Shown in pieces: positions 59,461 to 64,000 of a DNA stretch of 64,000 bases. Source of the stretch: JBEEJL01 sp043744215 (GTDB lineage Bacteria > Pseudomonadota > Gammaproteobacteria > Burkholderiales > JBEEJL01). Positions within the stretch are counted from its first letter, which is position 1. Every line of letters begins with the position of its first letter. Location: contig JAYTVC010000027.1 of NCBI GenBank assembly GCA_043744215.1, positions 17,087-81,086 on the forward strand, in the 5' to 3' direction. A program made the position numbers and the translations under genes. The notes beneath the pieces were generated by a model. The model made no database searches, had not been told where the DNA came from, and was given only the letters and a program-made list of their open reading frames with translations.

Positions 59461-59794
59461 GCCGTTTCGCTGTTTTGATTTTGATTTTGATTAAAAAAAT
59501 TTTGTAAGGGTGTTGTAAACTAATTCTGACAGAGAGAAAACACCCTGTTTTTTTCATCAGGTCATGCTACACAAGCGGCTGGTCAGTGGCAAGCCGGGCA
59601 AACCCTGCGCTTCGTTGCATCTATTTTTTTCTGCCCTTGCGCAGCCTGATGACTACGCGCAAACTTCTTGCGCGGGCTCAGCCCACAACACGATTATTTT
59701 ATAACCTATTGATTGTATTGATATTTTTATGCAGGGTTTGCACGGATCACCTCGAAATTGATAGCGGCTTGAAAATTTGATTAAGGAGGCGGCG
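59461..59794. other. Gene-free divergent stretch upstream of livG and the enoyl-CoA hydratase gene
   Basis: The 334-base gap contains promoters for two divergent units, an AT-rich junction element at 59701-59722 (ATAACCTATTGATTGTATTG) and no other open reading frame that I credit. Confidence 0.55.
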
Positions 59795-60589
59795 ATGTTT
59801 GGCGTTAAAGAACTATCTACCGAATCTGTTTTACTTCGCCACGATGCGGCAGGCGTCGCCACCCTCACCCTCAATCGCCCCGCGCAATACAACGCCCTCT
59901 CCAACGCCCTGCTCGATGCATTGTTAAGCGAATTCAAACATATCGCGCAAGATAAATCCGTTCGTGTCGTCGTCATCTCTGGCGCGGGCAAAGCCTTTTG
60001 CGCGGGACATGACCTGAAAGAAATGCAGACAGATAACCAACTCGCTGCGCACGAAGCCCTGTTCAAAAAATGCAGCGAGCTCATGCTCCTGCTCACGCAA
60101 ATTCCACAGCCAGTGATAGCCAAAGTACATGGCATCGCCACCGCCGCCGGCTGTCAACTGGTCGCGCAATGCGATCTTGCTGTTTGCACTGACGATGCCC
60201 GGTTTGCCACCAGCGGCGTCAACCTCGGTTTATTTTGTTCTACGCCCGGCGTCGCCCTCGGGCGCAACCTGCCGCGTAAACAGGCGATGGAAATGCTGCT
60301 CACCGGTGATTTTATCGATGCGCATACCGCGTTGCAGCGCGGGTTGGTTAATCGCGTAACAACCATTGAAGACCTCGACCAAGCAGTGGGGGATTTTGCC
60401 CACGCAATAATCGCCAAACCGTTTGACGTGATTGCAATCGGCAAAAAGAATTTCTACCAGCAAATTGAAAACAATCTGCAGACCGCCTATGCTGAAAGCA
60501 GTCGCGCCATGGCCAGCAACGCCATGTTTGCCGAAACCACAGAAGGCATTCAGGCTTTTTTGCAAAAGCGCAAACCGAATTGGAAATGA
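59795..60589 (+). CDS. Enoyl-CoA hydratase/isomerase family protein
   Basis: The 264-residue crotonase has oxyanion-hole blocks FCAGHDLKEMQ and HGIATAAGCQLVAQCDLAV. The ATG at 59795, with TTAAGGAGG 6 bases upstream, decides the start. The FCAGHDLKEM form resembles ECHDC3-like proteins, whose exact reaction is often unclear; the usual glutamates of hydratases are not obvious (NLGLFCSTPGVALG). A role in valine or fatty-acid catabolism is plausible from context but not proven. Confidence 0.85.
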   Translation: MFGVKELSTESVLLRHDAAGVATLTLNRPAQYNALSNALLDALLSEFKHIAQDKSVRVVVISGAGKAFCAGHDLKEMQTDNQLAAHEALFKKCSELMLLLTQIPQPVIAKVHGIATAAGCQLVAQCDLAVCTDDARFATSGVNLGLFCSTPGVALGRNLPRKQAMEMLLTGDFIDAHTALQRGLVNRVTTIEDLDQAVGDFAHAIIAKPFDVIAIGKKNFYQQIENNLQTAYAESSRAMASNAMFAETTEGIQAFLQKRKPNWK

Positions 60590-60644
60590 AGCGCGCAGTA
60601 ATATTTGCAGTCTGGCACAGCCATAAATAAGATTGCGGAATTAC

Positions 60645-60726
60645 GTAGGTCAGGTTGCCGCTAGGCTACCTGGCAAGCATTATTGCGTCAGTAGCGTCGC
60701 AAAAAACGCGCCGCAACCTGACCTAC
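60645..60726. repeat. REP element pair 6 (BIME-like) at the recQ 3' end
   Basis: GTAGGTCAGGTTGCCGC opens at 60645, and GCGCCGCAACCTGACCTAC closes at 60726, giving an inverted pair. Its CTAC end supplies the TAG stop of recQ on the minus strand. Confidence 0.85.
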
Positions 60727-62882
60727 AGAACTTCCATACCCGCCAGTACGCAGCGCAAAACACCGTAATTATAGACGCCGCCCAAAGCATCATACGCCGG
60801 CTTGAGCACCGCTGTCTCACCGCCACCTGTCGTCAATATGGCTTGTTGAATTTGTTTTATTTGCGCATCATCGAGCGGAATGGCTTCCTGCGTTTCAAGT
60901 TCGCCCGCCGCAATCGCTTGCGCTAAATGGTTGTAGATTGTGGTTACTTTCAAGCCGCGCGTTGCAGCAATCTCGTCGGGGCTTTGCCCGGACTTGAGTA
61001 AGCGCATGGTTTCGCCAGCCGTATCGTTTAATCCGCTGACATTGAATTCCTTTTCTGCAGCTTGAGGTTTGAAACTTCGTTTGCCATCGCCATGCTCCGC
61101 AATCACCGCCAGAAAAACTTTGCCGAATTTTTCCAGCTTCTTTTCTCCCACGCCCATTACTTCGCTCATTTCTTCCAATGTGCGCGGCTGTTGCGCATGC
61201 ATGTCGCGCAGACTGCTGTCGTGGAAAATCACGAACGGCGGCACGCCCTGCTCTTGCGCAAGTTTCAAGCGTGCGGCGCGCAGGGCTTCCCATAGCGCAT
61301 CGCTTGGCAGCGTAACCGCTTTACCGTCTGCGTCGCGTTTGGTTTTTGCTTTGCGTTTTTCTTCATCCTTGCGCAGCGCAACTGTCTGCTCGCCTTTTAA
61401 TATCGGTCGGCTCGATGACGTGAGCTTTAATCCGCCGAAGGCTTCAGCATCGGCCTCAAGATGGCCGGCCGCGACTAATTGGCGAAATACACTTTGCCAT
61501 TGTGTCGTCGAATAATTTTTACCGATACCGAAAACCGGCAGGCGTTCGTGGTCCCATTGCATGATTTTCGGCGTGGATTTTCCCAACAGCACGTCGGTGA
61601 GATGACCCGCACCGAAACGCTGGCCGGTGCGATACGCGCAAGACAACGCCATTTTCGCTGCCTCGGTGCCGTCCCAAGTTTGCGGCGGATCGAGGCAATT
61701 ATCGCAATTACCGCAAGCAGTCATTCGCGTTTCGCCGAAATAGCCGAGCAGGGAAATCCTGCGGCAAGCGGTCGATTCGCAAAACCCGAGGAGCGCGTCA
61801 AGTTTGTTGCGCTCAATGCGTTTACGTTCTTCCGCCGCTTCGCCGTTATCAATCATTTGCTTCAACATGACCACGTCGCCCAATCCGTAGGCGAGCCACG
61901 CTTCCGCCGGCTCGCCATCGCGCCCGGCGCGGCCGGTTTCCTGATAATAGCTTTCCATACTTTTGGGTAAATCGAGATGCGCGACGAAGCGCACATCGGG
62001 CTTATCAATACCCATGCCGAACGCGATCGTCGCCACCATGATGATGCCGTCTTCGCGCAGGAAGCGCGCCTGGTTATTGCGCCGGATCGAAGCGTCAAGG
62101 CCCGCATGATACGGCAGCGCATTGAAGCCTTGGCGGTTCAGCCATTCGGCATTCTCTTCAACTTTTTTGCGCGACAAACAATACACAATGCCGGCTTCAC
62201 CGCGATGTCCTTCCTGCAAAAACTGCGCAAGCTGCTCGCGCGCGCTGTTTTTCAGCGTAACACGATAACGAATATTCGGCCGATCAAAACTGGAGACGAA
62301 TTGCTTCGCCTCGTCGAGCGCGAGGCGCTGGATAATTTCTGCCCGCGTCAGGTCATCAGCCGTTGCGGTCAGCGCGATGCGCGGAATAGCCGGAAAGCGT
62401 TCATGCAATATCGACAGCGCAACATACTCGGGGCGGAAATCATGGCCCCATTGCGAAACGCAATGCGCTTCGTCAATAGCAAATAAAGCAATGTCGGCTT
62501 TTGCCAGCAGTTGCAAAAAGCGCGTCGTAGTCAAACGCTCCGGCGCGACATAGAGCAAATCCAATTCGCCCTTGAGCAATTGCTGCTCGACTTTATATGC
62601 TTCATCCGCATCCAAACTCGAATTCAAAAACGCTGCCCTCACACCCGCCTGCGTCAACGCATCGACTTGATCCTGCATCAACGCAATCAACGGTGACACG
62701 ACAATGCCAACACCGTTGCGCAACATGGCGGGAATCTGAAAACACAAAGACTTGCCGCCACCAGTCGGCATCAACACCAACGCATCGCCACCCTTATGCA
62801 CATGCTCAATGATGGCAGCTTGTTCACCGCGAAACTTGGGATAGCCGAAAGTGTTTTGTAGAATTTTTAGCGCTGGGGTCAT
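60723..62882 (-). CDS. recQ: ATP-dependent DNA helicase RecQ
   Basis: The 719-residue helicase has Walker A MPTGGGKS (about 38-45), the Walker B box DEAHCVSQWGHDFRPEY, motif V-VI TIAFGMGIDKPDVRFVAHLDLPKS and QETGRAGRDGEP (blocks), the RQC zinc site (C in CESTACRRISLLGYFGE and CGNCDNCLDPP), an HRDC domain (about 520-600) and a C-terminal helix-turn-helix domain. It unwinds DNA in repair and recombination. It is about 110 residues longer than E. coli RecQ because of the last domain. Its stop codon is supplied by a REP element. Confidence 0.96.
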   Translation of the reverse strand: MTPALKILQNTFGYPKFRGEQAAIIEHVHKGGDALVLMPTGGGKSLCFQIPAMLRNGVGIVVSPLIALMQDQVDALTQAGVRAAFLNSSLDADEAYKVEQQLLKGELDLLYVAPERLTTTRFLQLLAKADIALFAIDEAHCVSQWGHDFRPEYVALSILHERFPAIPRIALTATADDLTRAEIIQRLALDEAKQFVSSFDRPNIRYRVTLKNSAREQLAQFLQEGHRGEAGIVYCLSRKKVEENAEWLNRQGFNALPYHAGLDASIRRNNQARFLREDGIIMVATIAFGMGIDKPDVRFVAHLDLPKSMESYYQETGRAGRDGEPAEAWLAYGLGDVVMLKQMIDNGEAAEERKRIERNKLDALLGFCESTACRRISLLGYFGETRMTACGNCDNCLDPPQTWDGTEAAKMALSCAYRTGQRFGAGHLTDVLLGKSTPKIMQWDHERLPVFGIGKNYSTTQWQSVFRQLVAAGHLEADAEAFGGLKLTSSSRPILKGEQTVALRKDEEKRKAKTKRDADGKAVTLPSDALWEALRAARLKLAQEQGVPPFVIFHDSSLRDMHAQQPRTLEEMSEVMGVGEKKLEKFGKVFLAVIAEHGDGKRSFKPQAAEKEFNVSGLNDTAGETMRLLKSGQSPDEIAATRGLKVTTIYNHLAQAIAAGELETQEAIPLDDAQIKQIQQAILTTGGGETAVLKPAYDALGGVYNYGVLRCVLAGMEVL

Positions 62883-63025
62883 GAGGAATGTTTTGTATCA
62901 GGCAAGTCGGATACCAGCCGTCGTTCTGAAAAACAGAAAAATTTTTAAATGTGGATAGTCATGCGGAGCATGTAACGGCTTTTAATATTTATAAAAAAAT
63001 CAATTAAATCCTAGTGTTACACTAC

Positions 63026-63868
63026 TTACGTGGATAACAAAAAATGTCGTACCAAAGCAATTTGCGCTTCATCCATCAGCATCGGCGCATGTCCCGTATC
63101 GGCGATCTCCACCGATTGCACATTGCTTCTGCCCTGCTTCATTTTCTCCACCGTATCGGCCAATAACAAATCTGAATGCACGCCGCGGGTAATCAGCACC
63201 GGGCATTTCACATTGTTCCAGATCGGCCATAGCGAAATATCCTGCTGCGCTTGTTTAAACAGGATGCTGATGCCGGGGTCGTAATTGAAATGAATTTTTC
63301 CGTCGGAGGTTCGCTTGACCATGTGCTCGGCGAGGTGTCGCCATTGGGCATCGGTGAGTGGCCCAAACGGCGCGCTGACTACGCGCATGGTTTGTTCCAG
63401 TTCTTCCACGCTGTTGAATGCAGGGTCGGCGCCGACGTATTGACCGAGACGATCCAGCGAAGCTTTGGGGATGAACGCGCCGACATCGTTCAATACAAAT
63501 CTTTTTATTGGCGTGTTGGGTTGCGCGGCGATGAACATGCCGATCAGCCCGCCCATTGACGTGCCGACCCAACTTACGCTCTCGACATTCGCGCGAGCAA
63601 TCAGCGCCGACAAATCGGCCACATAGAGCGGATAAACGTAATCTTCCTTGTGCGTCAGCCATTCGCTTTGCCCGCGGCCGACCACGTCTGGGCAAATCAC
63701 GCGAAAATCTTTTTCCAATCCCCGCGCCAGAAAATCAAAATCGCGCCCGTTGCGCGTGAGGCCGTGGGCGCAAATGACCACGTTGGGGTTATCGGCATCG
63801 CCCCACTCGGTATAGGCAATACGGTGATAGCCGTGGGGGCCGAGGCAGGACAGATGGTTTTGCTTCAT
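63026..63868 (-). CDS. Alpha/beta hydrolase
   Basis: The 280-residue hydrolase has CAHGLTRNGRDFD at the oxyanion site, the nucleophile elbow GTSMGG and a C-terminal histidine in DTGHAPMLMDE, with the acid residue in LITRGVHSDLL. It resembles esterase or haloperoxidase-like hydrolases. I chose the ATG at 63868; a longer frame would run into the FKBP gene region. The natural substrate is unknown. It lies just downstream of an FKBP-type isomerase gene on the same strand. Confidence 0.85.
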   Translation of the reverse strand: MKQNHLSCLGPHGYHRIAYTEWGDADNPNVVICAHGLTRNGRDFDFLARGLEKDFRVICPDVVGRGQSEWLTHKEDYVYPLYVADLSALIARANVESVSWVGTSMGGLIGMFIAAQPNTPIKRFVLNDVGAFIPKASLDRLGQYVGADPAFNSVEELEQTMRVVSAPFGPLTDAQWRHLAEHMVKRTSDGKIHFNYDPGISILFKQAQQDISLWPIWNNVKCPVLITRGVHSDLLLADTVEKMKQGRSNVQSVEIADTGHAPMLMDEAQIALVRHFLLST

Positions 63869-63893
63869 AGTTTTTTTCTTGTCGAGAGCACGG

Positions 63894-64000
63894 TTATTGA
63901 ATTGCCAACAATTCCACTTCAAACACCAACGTTGCATTGGGCGGAATGACATTGCCTGCACCGCTTGCGCCGTAGCCGAGGGATGCGGGAATAGTCAGCT
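63894..64000 (-). CDS. FKBP-type peptidyl-prolyl isomerase, C-terminal part only
   Basis: The minus strand from the window end to the TAA at 63894 reads LTIPASLGYGASGAGNVI then PPNATLVFEVELLAIQ. This is the conserved C-terminus of FKBP-type cis-trans prolyl isomerases (IPP-LAYG, G-IPPNATL-FEVEL pattern). The start lies beyond the window. It may be transcribed with the hydrolase gene 25 bases downstream. Confidence 0.9.
   Translation of the reverse strand, partial: LTIPASLGYGASGAGNVIPPNATLVFEVELLAIQ

Noticed and set aside
1..64000. tRNA or rRNA genes
   Set aside because: I saw no cloverleaf-like segment or conserved rRNA sequence, although a dedicated scan was not possible.

Overview
The window reads as chromosome of a heterotrophic proteobacterium of moderate GC content. 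Complete leucine and valine catabolism, an aerobic benzoyl-CoA (box) pathway, two branched-chain-amino-acid-type (Liv) ABC transporters, c-type cytochrome and Shine-Dalgarno-led genes all fit. The box genes next to a Liv-type transporter are most familiar from Betaproteobacteria, but a gammaproteobacterium cannot be excluded from sequence reading alone. No rRNA, tRNA, phage or CRISPR was recognised.

Layout. 1-1275: 3' part of an acyl-CoA synthetase. 1327-4134: an SH3-like secreted protein and a band-7 membrane protein. 4358-7169: a response regulator and sensor kinase. 7188-10925: metallo-beta-lactamase-fold hydrolase, class III CoA-transferase, SDR hydroxyacyl-CoA dehydrogenase and HMG-CoA lyase. 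11041-15604: DUF885 protein, a HigBA toxin-antitoxin module, a lipoprotein cytochrome c and a PQQ-type sugar dehydrogenase. 15910-30361: benzoate block, with hydrolase, livFGMH, binding protein and benzoate-CoA ligase on the minus strand, divergent from boxR-boxC-boxB-boxA and an exported M20 amidohydrolase. 30745-36532: a six-gene operon resembling an expanded E. coli ynbABCD cluster. 36763-50159: branched-chain acyl-CoA catabolism (isovaleryl-CoA dehydrogenase, thiolase, isobutyryl-type acyl-CoA dehydrogenase, MccB, methylglutaconyl-CoA hydratase, MccA, MmsA, MmsB, HIBCH), interrupted by CcdAB and a REP-associated transposase. 50321-59460: EF-hand lipoprotein, long-form acyl-CoA dehydrogenase, EtfAB and the second Liv transporter. 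59795-64000: enoyl-CoA hydratase, RecQ, an alpha/beta hydrolase and the 3' end of an FKBP-type isomerase.

How the genes work together. Leucine carbon would pass through isovaleryl-CoA dehydrogenase, MccAB, methylglutaconyl-CoA hydratase and HMG-CoA lyase; valine carbon through the isobutyryl-CoA type dehydrogenase, a crotonase, HIBCH, MmsB and MmsA. EtfAB would take electrons from the dehydrogenases. Benzoate would be imported, activated to benzoyl-CoA, epoxidised by BoxAB and opened by BoxC, under BoxR control. BoxD was not found here.

Most interesting signals: (1) the expanded ynb-like lipid operon; (2) a degenerate copy of the 5' end of the isovaleryl-CoA dehydrogenase gene at the far edge of that operon, and a similar degenerate copy of the cytochrome c 3' end beside higBA, as if both modules were inserted with duplication of the host gene edge; (3) an AT-rich element recurring about 15 times at gene junctions, often supplying a stop codon or sitting just before a start that lacks a Shine-Dalgarno; (4) a REP family with its own transposase; (5) a 75-nt near-perfect palindrome between boxC and boxB.
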